A stretch of 8,839 bases of DNA from Deltaproteobacteria bacterium (GCA_030698575.1 JAUYMQ010000449.1:1-8839), one strand, 5' to 3'; positions 1 through 6,828 are shown, counted from the first letter of the stretch. Program-made: numbers and translations. Notes: generated from the sequence alone by a model not told the origin.

Positions 1-1
1 G

Positions 2-739
2 ATGCTGCGCCCCTATCCGGCCGTGCTGCAGAAGCTGTTCGATCAGAATTTCGGATCCGGCCGCATCCAGGTAATGAACTTCGGGATTATAGGCTACTCG
101 AGCTTTCACGGGCTCCGAGTCCTGCGGCGCGAGGTGCTCGCCTACGATCCCGATTACGTCATCATCCGCTTTGGCTGGAACGATCTGCTGGCGTCGCCGA
201 CGGGGAAATCCTTCGCCAGTGTGCACAACCCTTGGCTGGAACGGCTGGAGGATCTCGCCTACAGGAGCCGCCTCTTTGCCCTCCTCATGTACCGCGGCGT
301 GCCTTTGGGGCAGACGGGCATGCGGACAGAAGGTGATGGCGGCGGGCCCGTCCCGTGGGTGACGGAGGTAGAGTACGCCTGGAACCTTTCGCGCATGATC
401 GACCTGGCCCGCGCGCACGGGGCGATACCGATTCTCCTCGACGCCCCGGCGGCGCCCATCACCCCGGAGATGCGCGCGAACAAGTTGTTCATCGCCTCGA
501 CCGGATTTGAATCATTCGAACAATACCTCGCTGCGCACGATCGCTACCAGGTGATCACGGAGCGTGTGGCCGCCGAAAAGGATGTCCAGTTCCTGCGAAC
601 CGCGCCGTCGCCGGAGGAGGCGCCGAAGTACTTCACGGCCTTTGACATCCCCCATCCGAACCAGGCGGGGCAGGATCGCATCGCCTATCGCCTCAACGCG
701 GAATTGACGCCGACGCTGGTCAGGAAGATGCGGCGTTGA
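2..739 (+). CDS. SGNH/GDSL-type hydrolase, 5' truncated (copy 1 of 3)
   Basis: Only the C-terminal 245 residues or so are in the window. The ATG at position 2 is an internal Met, because it aligns with about residue 111 of the paralogue at 972-2045. The N-terminal membrane anchor and the GDS block with the nucleophilic Ser therefore lie upstream. Still visible are the block II glycine (NFGIIGYS, residues 26-33), block III (RFGWND, residues 56-61, with the oxyanion-hole Asn) and the block V acid-histidine pair (DIPHPN) near the C-terminus. SGNH enzymes are esterases, lipases or O-acyltransferases; substrate cannot be predicted here. It is a clear paralogue of the next two hydrolases, sharing stretches such as LSRMIDLAR and ILLDAPAAPITPE. 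It ends in TGA 67 bp before tRNA-Gly, and that gap holds the tRNA promoter. Family call is secure; specific function is unknown. Confidence 0.85.
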   Translation: MLRPYPAVLQKLFDQNFGSGRIQVMNFGIIGYSSFHGLRVLRREVLAYDPDYVIIRFGWNDLLASPTGKSFASVHNPWLERLEDLAYRSRLFALLMYRGVPLGQTGMRTEGDGGGPVPWVTEVEYAWNLSRMIDLARAHGAIPILLDAPAAPITPEMRANKLFIASTGFESFEQYLAAHDRYQVITERVAAEKDVQFLRTAPSPEEAPKYFTAFDIPHPNQAGQDRIAYRLNAELTPTLVRKMRR

Positions 740-762
740 GGGGGCGAGGGGGTCCATGCGCC

Positions 763-791
763 TTGACGGAAACAGCCCCTTCGACTATAAA
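763..791 (+). promoter_or_regulatory. sigma70-type promoter of tRNA-Gly
   Basis: A -35 box TTGACG (763-768) and a -10 box TATAAA (786-791) are separated by 17 nt, and the -10 box ends 15 nt before the mature tRNA 5' end. Both boxes are one mismatch from consensus. Because no clear terminator follows the tRNA, this promoter may also feed the two SGNH genes downstream. That read-through is inferred. Confidence 0.75.
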
Positions 792-806
792 GATCGCCGG
801 AATTGC

Positions 807-881
807 GCGGGTGTAACTCAGTGGTAGAGTGCGACCTTGCCAAGGTCGATGTCGTGGGTTCGACTCCCATCACCCGCTCCA
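807..881 (+). tRNA. tRNA-Gly (anticodon GCC)
   Basis: The sequence folds as a complete cloverleaf. The 7-bp acceptor stem is GCGGGTG (807-813) with CACCCGC (871-877). The D-arm carries GTGGTAGAG. The anticodon stem CGACC/GGTCG encloses loop TTGCCAA with anticodon GCC at 839-841. The T-arm is GTGGG-TTCGACT-CCCAT. The discriminator is T878 and the CCA end is genome-encoded (879-881). Together with tRNA-Cys(GCA) and tRNA-Leu(UAA) further along on the same strand, it makes the same isoacceptor trio as the E. coli glyW-cysT-leuZ operon. Confidence 0.97.
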
Positions 882-888
882 TTAGAAG

Positions 889-916
889 CGAGCCCTGGCC
901 GGGAGGCCGGGGCTCG
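889..916 (+). other. Stable 12-bp hairpin with GNRA loop after tRNA-Gly
   Basis: Left arm 889-900 (CGAGCCCTGGCC) pairs with right arm 905-916 (GGCCGGGGCTCG) through 11 Watson-Crick pairs and one T-G wobble, closed by the tetraloop GGGA. No T-tract follows, so it is not a typical intrinsic terminator. It lies 7 nt after the tRNA CCA end and 55 nt before the start chosen for the next hydrolase. It could be a processing or stability element, or a remnant of a terminator. Confidence 0.55.
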
Positions 917-971
917 TGATTCCGGGCCGGCGCGGGGCGGGACCGCGGCGCATACGGAAAGGGCGAAGCGC

Positions 972-2045
972 TTGAGGAAAGTCGGAAAATCGCTCATCAG
1001 CCTCGTCGTCACGTTGCTGATTCTGGAGGCTGTCGTCCGGACGACGGACGTTGAAACCCGAATCTTCGGCGACCCCTACGGCAAGGTATTGACGATGCTG
1101 ACCTACATCGTGCCGGACGCCTACCTGCAGTGGCGGGGTCGGAAGTTCATGCCGATGGCGACATTCGAGGAGAAACTGAATACGCGAGGGTTCCGCGCCC
1201 CCGAGGTGATCCCGCCCAAGCCGCCCGGCGTGAAGCGGATCGCGGTGCTGGGCGATTCGGCCTCCTTCGGGATCGTGGCGGTCGCTGTCGGGCACTTCGC
1301 GACCCCGCTCCCCTACGCAAGCATCCTCCAGGACATCTTCGATCAGGAACTGGGGACGGGGCGGGTTGAGGTTCTGAACTTCGCCATGATCGGCTACAGC
1401 ACCTTCCAGGGGATCCGGGTGCTCAAGCGCGAAGTGCTTCCCATCGAGCCCGATATCGTCGTGATCCGCTTCGGATGGAACGATCACATGACGTCGTCGC
1501 TCCAGCGCTCCTACGCGGTCCCCCGTCCGCTGTGGAAGGAAAAGCTCCAGGATCTCTTCTTCAAGAGCCGGTTCCTGACCCTGCTCACCTATAGAGGCCT
1601 GCCGATGGATCTGATGCGAAAGGAGCAGATCTATTACGCGCCGGGCCCGAACCCTATCGTCTGGGTCAAGCGGGAGGATTACGCTTACCATCTTTCGCGC
1701 ATGATCGACATCGCCCGCGAGCACGGCGCCCGCGCCATTCTGCTCGATGCGCGGCCGGCGCCGATCACGCCCGAGATCCTGAAAGACCAGCTCTTCGTCG
1801 ACGCGACGGGGTACGAAACGCTCGATCAGCTCCTTGCTGCCCACGCGAGCTATCAGGAGATCGCCGCCCGCGTGGCCCGCGAGAAGGGCGTTCCTTTCGT
1901 CCGCACCGACGCCCCTCCGGACCAGGCCGCCCGCAACTTCAGCCCCGTCGACATCGCGCATCCCTCCGCCGAGGGGCACAAGTGGATAGCTCACAGGATC
2001 CACGACGAGATTGCGGATATGGTCACGGCGAACACCTCCCCGTGA
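972..2045 (+). CDS. Membrane-anchored SGNH/GDSL-type hydrolase (copy 2 of 3)
   Basis: The protein has 357 residues. Residues 7-22 or so (SLISLVVTLLILEAVV) form one hydrophobic segment after a Lys/Arg-rich start, so the catalytic domain is probably periplasmic. All SGNH blocks are present: GDS with Ser96, NFAMIGYS with Gly141, RFGWND with Asn170, and DIAHPS with Asp327 and His330. The TTG at 972 was chosen because the frame runs open back into tRNA-Gly, so more distal starts would lie inside the tRNA. TTG also puts the anchor at the extreme N-terminus, as in the next paralogue, and a purine-rich GAAAGGG (957-963) lies 8 nt upstream. The stop overlaps the GTG start of the next hydrolase, implying cotranscription and coupling. 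Likely an esterase or O-acyltransferase on an envelope substrate; the substrate is not identifiable. Confidence 0.9.
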   Translation: MRKVGKSLISLVVTLLILEAVVRTTDVETRIFGDPYGKVLTMLTYIVPDAYLQWRGRKFMPMATFEEKLNTRGFRAPEVIPPKPPGVKRIAVLGDSASFGIVAVAVGHFATPLPYASILQDIFDQELGTGRVEVLNFAMIGYSTFQGIRVLKREVLPIEPDIVVIRFGWNDHMTSSLQRSYAVPRPLWKEKLQDLFFKSRFLTLLTYRGLPMDLMRKEQIYYAPGPNPIVWVKREDYAYHLSRMIDIAREHGARAILLDARPAPITPEILKDQLFVDATGYETLDQLLAAHASYQEIAARVAREKGVPFVRTDAPPDQAARNFSPVDIAHPSAEGHKWIAHRIHDEIADMVTANTSP

Positions 2046-3109
2046 CCGCGCGCAGACTGCTCAAGGCGCTGATCAGCCTCTCGCTGACCCTCCTGCTTGT
2101 CGAGGGGGCTGTCCGTCTCACGGACTTCGACAAGCAGATTCTGGGTGATCCTTTCAAGGACGGGCCGCTTCTCTTCCAGATGTACCTTCCCGACAGCTTC
2201 CTGCAGTGGCGCAACCGTCCGGGTTTGTACCTGGAATGGTCGGGCGTCACGCTCAACGACCGGGGCTACCGGGGGCCGGACGTGAAGACCGTCAAGCGGG
2301 AGGGGGTGCGGCGCATCGCCGTGGTGGGCGACTCTTGCACCTTCGGCGTGATCTCCATCCGGAGAGCGGCCTTCGAGATGCCCCGGAGCTATGCGGAGCT
2401 GCTTCAGGACGTTCTCGATCGGGAGGCAGGGCCCGGACGGTACGAGGTGCTCAATTACGGCGTGATGGGCTACACGACCTACCACGGGCTCAGGCTTCTC
2501 CGCCGGCAGGTGATCCATGACGACCCGGATTACCTGGTCATCCGTTTCGGCTGGAACGACCACCTCGCCTCGGCCGCCTTACGACCCTTCTCGAGCGTGA
2601 CGAACCCCTGGCTGGAGAAGCTGGAGGATCTCGCCTACGGAAGCCGGCTCTACGCGCTGCTCCGTTACGAGAGAATGCCCGCCGAGGCTGTGACGCGGGG
2701 CGGAAGCTGGGTGCCCTCCGCAACCCCCATCGTCCAGGTTACCCCCGAGGCCTATGCCCGGCACCTCTCGCGCATGATCGATATCGGCCGTGCCCACGGA
2801 ACTCGCCCCATCCTGCTCGACGCGCCTCCCGCGCCGCTTTCGCCGGAAATCCTCGCCGACAAGCAGTTCCTCAAGGGAACGGGGTACAACAGCTACGACA
2901 GACTGATTGAAGTGCATGCGATGTATCAGGCGATCGCGGCTCGCGTGGCGACGGAGAAAGGGGTGCCGTTCGTTCGCACGGAGGCGCCCCCCGGCGAGGC
3001 CCCGCGCTACTTCAGCCGGTACGATATCGCGCACCCGAACGCCGAGGGACACGCGCGGATAGCGAAGTTCCTCCACGAGAAAATTCGCGCCATGGAGGAG
3101 GGGGAGTAA
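2042..3109 (+). CDS. Membrane-anchored SGNH/GDSL-type hydrolase (copy 3 of 3)
   Basis: The protein has 355 residues if it starts at GTG 2042, which overlaps the previous stop in a GTGA. That start leaves a short TARR leader followed by a hydrophobic anchor (about residues 6-21), matching copy 2. Catalytic blocks are complete: VGDSCTFG with Ser98, NYGVMGYT with Gly143, RFGWND with Asn172, and DIAHPN with Asp328 and His331. No good ribosome-binding site precedes it, which fits translational coupling. Compared with copies 1 and 2, the core motifs and the LSRMIDI and ILLDAPPAPLSPE regions are shared, while the segment between GDS and block II and the stretch near residues 210-235 differ. That pattern suggests old duplications with diverging substrates. 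The gene ends 63 bp before tRNA-Cys. Confidence 0.9.
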   Translation: MTARRLLKALISLSLTLLLVEGAVRLTDFDKQILGDPFKDGPLLFQMYLPDSFLQWRNRPGLYLEWSGVTLNDRGYRGPDVKTVKREGVRRIAVVGDSCTFGVISIRRAAFEMPRSYAELLQDVLDREAGPGRYEVLNYGVMGYTTYHGLRLLRRQVIHDDPDYLVIRFGWNDHLASAALRPFSSVTNPWLEKLEDLAYGSRLYALLRYERMPAEAVTRGGSWVPSATPIVQVTPEAYARHLSRMIDIGRAHGTRPILLDAPPAPLSPEILADKQFLKGTGYNSYDRLIEVHAMYQAIAARVATEKGVPFVRTEAPPGEAPRYFSRYDIAHPNAEGHARIAKFLHEKIRAMEEGE

Positions 3110-3124
3110 GGGGCTGGCGCCCTG

Positions 3125-3154
3125 TTGACGGCCCCGCAGGGCGACCCCTATACT
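3125..3154 (+). promoter_or_regulatory. sigma70-type promoter of tRNA-Cys
   Basis: TTGACG (3125-3130) and TATACT (3149-3154) are separated by 18 nt, with the tRNA beginning 18 nt after the -10 box. The -35 hexamer is identical to that of the tRNA-Gly promoter. Each tRNA is therefore separately promoted despite lying close to the SGNH genes. Confidence 0.7.
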
Positions 3155-3172
3155 CGTCGCGCTTGATCTTTC

Positions 3173-3247
3173 GGCGGCGTAGCCAAGTGGTAAGGCAAGG
3201 GTCTGCAAAACCCTCATGCACCGGTTCAAATCCGGTCGCCGCCTCCA
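3173..3247 (+). tRNA. tRNA-Cys (anticodon GCA)
   Basis: Acceptor stem GGCGGCG (3173-3179) pairs with CGCCGCC (3237-3243). The D-arm has GCC/GGC around AAGTGGTAA. Anticodon stem AGGGT/ACCCT encloses loop CTGCAAA with GCA at 3205-3207. The T-arm is ACCGG-TTCAAAT-CCGGT. The discriminator is T3244, the U73 expected of tRNA-Cys, and CCA is encoded at 3245-3247. Confidence 0.97.
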
Positions 3248-3483
3248 AATTCGCGCCTTCCGGCCAGAGGGCCCTACGAGAGCAGGATCCCGTCTCCGGC
3301 GCCTGACGGGCGCCACCCGCTTCCCGGCCCGTGGGAGCGGCGCCCACGCCGCACCTTCCTCCACCACCGAGAGAAGGGCTTGAGCGCCACCGGCCGCGCG
3401 CCGATAGACAGAGGCTCGAACGCGCCGGGGCAGGGCGGTGCGGGCAGGCGCGCGGAGGCGCTTTTCCTTATTGAGGGCGCGGG
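3248..3483 (+). other. GC-rich intergenic gap with no recognisable gene
   Basis: About 350 bp separate tRNA-Cys from the methyltransferase start; this entry covers the part upstream of its probable promoter. It is very GC-rich and contains several GGCGCC-type short palindromes and a GTGGG/CCCAC hairpin near 3331-3347. Open frames here have no recognisable protein motif. No tRNA 3'-end copy, integrase or insertion-sequence end is visible. Confidence 0.5.
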
Positions 3484-3512
3484 TTTACAAGCACCCACCG
3501 TTTCGATAGAGT
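3484..3512 (+). promoter_or_regulatory. Candidate promoter of the methyltransferase-carbamoyltransferase operon
   Basis: TTTACA (3484-3489, one mismatch to the -35 consensus) lies 17 nt before TAGAGT (3507-3512, four of six matches to -10). It is the most AT-rich patch in the gap. It would give a leader of roughly 75-80 nt before the ATG at 3597. This is a prediction from pattern only. Confidence 0.45.
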
Positions 3513-3553
3513 GCTCTTTCGCCCCCGCGCGCGCCGTAGAGGGGCCTTGAAGC

Positions 3554-3579
3554 GGCCTCGAAACAGGGCCTCGAAACAG
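3554..3579 (+). repeat. Tandem 13-nt repeat in the operon leader
   Basis: GGCCTCGAAACAG occurs twice, back to back, at 3554-3566 and 3567-3579. A degenerate shorter unit, GGCCTTGAAGC, sits immediately before at 3543-3553. The array lies between the candidate promoter and the methyltransferase start, 17 nt from the ATG, so it would be part of the 5' untranslated region. Confidence 0.8.
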
Positions 3580-3596
3580 AAGGACGCAGGGGAGTC

Positions 3597-4484
3597 ATGG
3601 CCGAGCCAGCCACCGGGGACGGGCGGATCCTTCGCGCGGTCAACCTCTTCTATGAAGAGAACCCCTTTCCCGGCTTTGATCCGAACAAGTACCGGACCCG
3701 CGAGGACCTGGACCGCCAGGCCAGCTGGTGGGCGCACAAGCTCGACGCCGAGATCCCCTTCGACGCCGACGTGCTCGATGCCGGGTGCGGGACCGGGCAG
3801 CTTGCCTGCTTCCTCGGGTTGAAGGGCCGCCGCGTGATGGGCGTCGACTATTCCCAGCACTCGCTTGATCTGGCCGCTACGGTGCGCGACCGACTGCATC
3901 TCGACACGGTCCACTTTCAGCGCGAGAACCTGCTCGAGCTGAGCCTGCCGGACAGGTCGTTCGACTACGTCTTCTGCAACGGGGTGCTTCATCACACGAG
4001 CGATCCCTACGGTGGATTCAAGGATCTCGTGCGCATCACCCGGCCGGGCGGGTTCGTGATCATCGGGCTCTACAACAAGTTCGGGCGCCTCATGCTCCAC
4101 GTGCGGCGGCGGGTTGTGCGGCTGCAGATGAAGTTCGACAAAAACGCGCGGGACAAGGCGCTCGAGAAGCAGCTCGTGAAGCTCGAGGATGATTCAGAGA
4201 AGCGGCGCACCTGGTGGGCCGATCAGTACGAGCACCCGCACGAGAGCGTGCACACGGTGGATGAGACCCTCGATTGGTTCCGCCGCAACGGCGTGAAATA
4301 CGTCAGCTCCTTTCCGAAGGCGGAGCTGTTCTCCTCCTCCGAAGTGGAGAAGATCTTTCGGCCCCGTCGTTCGAACCGCCTGTTCAGCAGCCGTGCGGCC
4401 CATCTCCTGGTTCAGCTCGCCTGGATAGTGACGCAGAACGGCGGCGGCGGTTACTACGTGATGGTGGGACAGAGGACGGAATAG
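3597..4484 (+). CDS. Class I SAM-dependent methyltransferase
   Basis: The 295-residue protein has a Rossmann methyltransferase core. Motif I is DAGCGTGQ (residues 61-68) for SAM binding, followed by GVDYS (82-86) at the end of strand 2. Then come CNGVLHHTSDP (127-137), typical of the motif after strand 4, and RPGGFVIIGLYN (149-160). The N-terminal NLFYEENPFPGFD segment is reminiscent of methyltransferase-domain proteins from polysaccharide and secondary-metabolite loci. The C-terminal third is Lys/Arg-rich with aromatic residues and may bind substrate. It starts at ATG behind AGGGGAG (3588-3594), with only a 2-nt spacer. Five nucleotides separate its stop from the carbamoyltransferase start, so the two are almost certainly cotranscribed. 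It probably methylates a small molecule or sugar hydroxyl in the same pathway; substrate unknown. Confidence 0.88.
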   Translation: MAEPATGDGRILRAVNLFYEENPFPGFDPNKYRTREDLDRQASWWAHKLDAEIPFDADVLDAGCGTGQLACFLGLKGRRVMGVDYSQHSLDLAATVRDRLHLDTVHFQRENLLELSLPDRSFDYVFCNGVLHHTSDPYGGFKDLVRITRPGGFVIIGLYNKFGRLMLHVRRRVVRLQMKFDKNARDKALEKQLVKLEDDSEKRRTWWADQYEHPHESVHTVDETLDWFRRNGVKYVSSFPKAELFSSSEVEKIFRPRRSNRLFSSRAAHLLVQLAWIVTQNGGGGYYVMVGQRTE

Positions 4485-4489
4485 AACCC

Positions 4490-6226
4490 ATGGATGTGCT
4501 CGGGATCTCAGCTTTCTACCATGACGCGGCGGCCTGCCTCCTGCGGGACGGCGAGATCGTAGCCGCAGCTTCAGAAGAGCGCTTCACCCGCAAGAAGCAC
4601 GATGCCGACTTCCCCGAGAACGCCATCAAGTACGTGCTGCAGGAGGGGAGGGTTCGCGCGGACGATCTCGCGTACGTCGGTTTCTACGAGAAGCCCTTCG
4701 TCAAGTTCAAGCGCATTCTCTTCACGCACCTCGCCTGCTTCCCGATGTCGCTCAAGCCTTTCCTGAAGGCCATTCCCTCCTGGCTCCAGGAGAAGCTGCT
4801 CATTCCGAGCATCATCCGGCAGAACCTCGGTTACGAGGGAGAGGTGCTCATGATCGAGCACCATCTGTCCCACGCGGCCTCGGCCTACCTCCTGTCGCCT
4901 TTCCGCGAGGCGGCCATTCTCACGGTCGACGGCGTGGGCGAGTGGTCGACGGCGACCTACGGAAGGGGCAAGGACAACGCGATCGATCTCTTCAAGGAGA
5001 TTCGCTTTCCACACTCGCTCGGACTGCTCTACTCGGCCTTCACCTACTACCTGGGTTTCACCGTCAACAGCGCCGAGTACAAGGTCATGGGGCTGGCGCC
5101 CTACGGCGAGCCCCGCTACGTCGATCAAATTTACAAGCTCATCGAGGTGCGCGACGACGGCAGCTTCCACCTCGACATGCGCTACTTCAACTACCTGAGC
5201 GGCCTGACCATGACGAACCGCAAGTTCGACGAGCTGTTCGGCGGGCCGCCGCGCGCTGCCGAGGGCGCTATGGAGCAGCGCCACAAGGATCTCGCCGCGA
5301 GCGTGCAACGGGTGACCGAGGACGTGATGCTCCGGATGGCCAATCATCTCGGCCGCGTGACGGGAAGCCGGAACCTCTGCCTGGCGGGGGGTGTGGCGCT
5401 GAACTGCGTGGCCAACGGACGGATACTGAGGGAAGGGCCCTTCGACGAGCTGTTCGTCCAGCCGGCCGCCGGCGACGCCGGGGGCGCCATTGGCGTCGCA
5501 AGCTACATCTACCACACGCTTCTCGAGAACAAGCGCAGCTTTGTCATGCGCCACGCCTTCACCGGCCCGGGCTACAACGACGAAGAGGTGCGAAGCTTCC
5601 TCGATCTGAACGAGATTCCCTACGTCCCGCTCGAGCGAGACGAGCTGCTGCGCCGCGTTGCCCAGCTCATCGCAGATCAGCAGGTGGTGGGGTGGTTCCA
5701 GGGGCGCATGGAGTTCGGGCCGCGTGCCCTGGGCAACCGCAGCATCCTGGCCGACCCGCGCAATGCCGAGAACCGTGACCGGGTGAATCTGAAGATAAAG
5801 TTCCGTGAGAGCTTCCGCCCCTTTGCGCCGGCGATCCTGAAGGAGCGGTGCAAGGAGTACTTCGAACTCGATTCGGAGAGCCCCTTCATGCTCCTCGTGG
5901 CCCAGGTCCGCCCGGACCACCGGGTCATTCCCTCGGTGACGCATGTGGACGGCTCGGCGCGCGTGCAGACGGTGGACCGCGAGTCGAACCCGCTCTTCTA
6001 CGATCTCATCCAGGCGTTCGATGCCATCACGGGCGTGCCGGTCCTGATCAATACCTCGTTCAACGTGCGAGGCGAGCCGATCGTCTGCACGCCGGCGGAT
6101 GCCTATCGCTGCTTCGTGGAGACGGGGATGGACGTCCTCGTGCTCGGAAATTTTTTTCTCGACAAGAGCAAGGATCTGCCCCGGATCGCTTCGATCGACT
6201 GGGACAGGCCCTTTCAACCGGATTGA
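4490..6226 (+). CDS. NodU/CmcH-family carbamoyltransferase
   Basis: The 578-residue protein spans the full family length. The N-terminal Kae1-like domain starts with GISAFYHDAA and SEERFTRKKHD (residues 5-38), and has the metal-binding HHLSHA (124-129), VDGVGEW (146-152), EYKVMGLAPYG (196-206), LAGGVALNCVANG (298-310) and GDAGGAIG (328-335). The C-terminal domain carries GRMEFGPRALGNRSI (405-419), KFRESFRPFAPAI (437-449) and NTSFNVRGEPIV (521-532). The family uses carbamoyl phosphate and ATP to place a carbamoyl group on a hydroxyl of sugars or natural products (for example Nod factors, cephamycin, tobramycin). The ATG at 4490 places the conserved GISAFYHDAA at residue 5, so the longer upstream frame, which overlaps the methyltransferase, is not used. 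The acceptor is unknown; the neighbours suggest an envelope glycan or lipid. A T7 run lies near the 3' end (6151-6157). Confidence 0.95.
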   Translation: MDVLGISAFYHDAAACLLRDGEIVAAASEERFTRKKHDADFPENAIKYVLQEGRVRADDLAYVGFYEKPFVKFKRILFTHLACFPMSLKPFLKAIPSWLQEKLLIPSIIRQNLGYEGEVLMIEHHLSHAASAYLLSPFREAAILTVDGVGEWSTATYGRGKDNAIDLFKEIRFPHSLGLLYSAFTYYLGFTVNSAEYKVMGLAPYGEPRYVDQIYKLIEVRDDGSFHLDMRYFNYLSGLTMTNRKFDELFGGPPRAAEGAMEQRHKDLAASVQRVTEDVMLRMANHLGRVTGSRNLCLAGGVALNCVANGRILREGPFDELFVQPAAGDAGGAIGVASYIYHTLLENKRSFVMRHAFTGPGYNDEEVRSFLDLNEIPYVPLERDELLRRVAQLIADQQVVGWFQGRMEFGPRALGNRSILADPRNAENRDRVNLKIKFRESFRPFAPAILKERCKEYFELDSESPFMLLVAQVRPDHRVIPSVTHVDGSARVQTVDRESNPLFYDLIQAFDAITGVPVLINTSFNVRGEPIVCTPADAYRCFVETGMDVLVLGNFFLDKSKDLPRIASIDWDRPFQPD

Positions 6227-6230
6227 TCCG

Positions 6231-6467
6231 ATGGCGCTGTGGAAATCCATCAAGTCAGGCTGGATGGCCTTCGCCCACAAGCTGGGGAAGATCAATACGG
6301 CCATCCTTCTCTCGATCGTCTATTTCGTGACGCTCGGCCCGATCTCCCTGGGCGCGCGCGTGCTCATCGGCGATCTGCTCGGGATTCGCGCGAAGGAAGG
6401 AGAGTCTTTCGCGTCGCCACCGGAGAACGTGACGGTCACGATGGAGAGGGCGCACAAACAGTTCTGA
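6231..6467 (+). CDS. Small single-pass membrane protein of the carbamoyltransferase cluster
   Basis: The 78-residue protein begins 4 nt after the carbamoyltransferase stop. A basic, amphipathic start (WKSIKSGWMAFAHKLGKI) leads into one hydrophobic segment of about residues 24-48 (AILLSIVYFVTLGPISLGAR and on), and then a polar tail. The pattern of a helix with KLG-x-I-N-T followed by LLSIVYF..GP resembles small proteins commonly seen beside NodU-type carbamoyltransferases. Such genes are sometimes annotated SxtJ-like, but I cannot confirm that family, and this protein seems short for it. It could anchor or gate the carbamoyltransferase at the inner membrane; that is inference. No strong ribosome-binding site is visible in the 4-nt gap, so translation is probably coupled. 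Confidence 0.75.
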   Translation: MALWKSIKSGWMAFAHKLGKINTAILLSIVYFVTLGPISLGARVLIGDLLGIRAKEGESFASPPENVTVTMERAHKQF

Positions 6468-6547
6468 GGCGGCGCGTCGCGGTGGGGCCGGTTGCCGTGC
6501 AGCCGGCCGCCCGGGCGCCGAGATGAATAACGCCGGGGGACGGTTCC

Positions 6548-6553
6548 AGGAGG
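6548..6553 (+). promoter_or_regulatory. Ribosome-binding site of the DUF5989-like gene
   Basis: A perfect AGGAGG lies 4 nt before the ATG at 6558. It is the best Shine-Dalgarno sequence of the operon and supports translation of the 56-codon frame, which would otherwise be easy to overlook. Confidence 0.8.
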
Positions 6554-6557
6554 CAGT

Positions 6558-6728
6558 ATGGGAAAGCTGAGAAATGCGGGCAGGCTGATGAAGGATCTGG
6601 CCGAGTTCATGAAAGAGGACAAGCTCTGGTGGCTCTCGCCCGTCATCATCGTCCTCGTCGTGCTCGGCGTGTTCATCGTTTTCGTGCAGGGATCGGCCCT
6701 GGCGCCGCTGATTTACGCCATGTTCTAG
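6558..6728 (+). CDS. DUF5989-family small membrane protein
   Basis: The protein has 56 residues and begins MGKLRNAGRLMKDLAEF. A charged, probably interfacial N-terminal helix (residues 2-22) is followed by WWLSPVIIVLVVLGVFIVF (24-42), a single transmembrane segment, and then the ending QGSALAPLIYAMF. The double Trp before the hydrophobic segment and the QGSALAP-IY-F tail are what I recognise as the DUF5989 signature. That family is usually found next to carbamoyltransferases. The molecular role is not known. The consensus AGGAGG immediately upstream fixes the start. A 90-bp gap with no gene separates it from the preceding small protein. Together they look like the membrane partners of the carbamoyltransferase; a physical interaction is inference. 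Confidence 0.85.
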   Translation: MGKLRNAGRLMKDLAEFMKEDKLWWLSPVIIVLVVLGVFIVFVQGSALAPLIYAMF

Positions 6729-6828
6729 GACCGCCTGTTCCAGGACGGACATGCTCTGGTTCAGTGGTGTCCCGGGTTGGCGGTGCGCCGGCCCGGCGAG
6801 ATGCGGGGCCGGGGACGCCGGGGGAACG

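Noticed and set aside
837-971. N-terminal extension of the second SGNH protein, starting within tRNA-Gly
   Set aside because: The frame is merely open through the tRNA gene. The extension has no signal or domain character, and the TTG at 972 gives an N-terminus matching the paralogue.
882-2003. Long minus-strand open frame of over 370 codons
   Set aside because: It is antisense to a hydrolase with a complete set of catalytic motifs. Its product is rich in Arg, Asp, Gly and His with no recognisable domain, as expected of a shadow frame in GC-rich DNA.
1982-2041. Upstream start for the third SGNH hydrolase
   Set aside because: It would overlap the preceding gene by over 60 nt and put about 20 unrelated residues before the membrane anchor. 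The GTG at 2042 gives a clean GTGA overlap.
3248-3596. Possible integration site after tRNA-Cys
   Set aside because: No copy of the tRNA 3' end, no integrase gene and no insertion-sequence end was found inside the window. Insertion between the tRNAs is suggested only by gene order.
4571-6304. Minus-strand open frame of 577 codons opposite the carbamoyltransferase
   Set aside because: The plus strand encodes a complete, well-conserved carbamoyltransferase. The antisense product is a low-complexity mix of Val, Arg, His, Glu and Leu without motifs.
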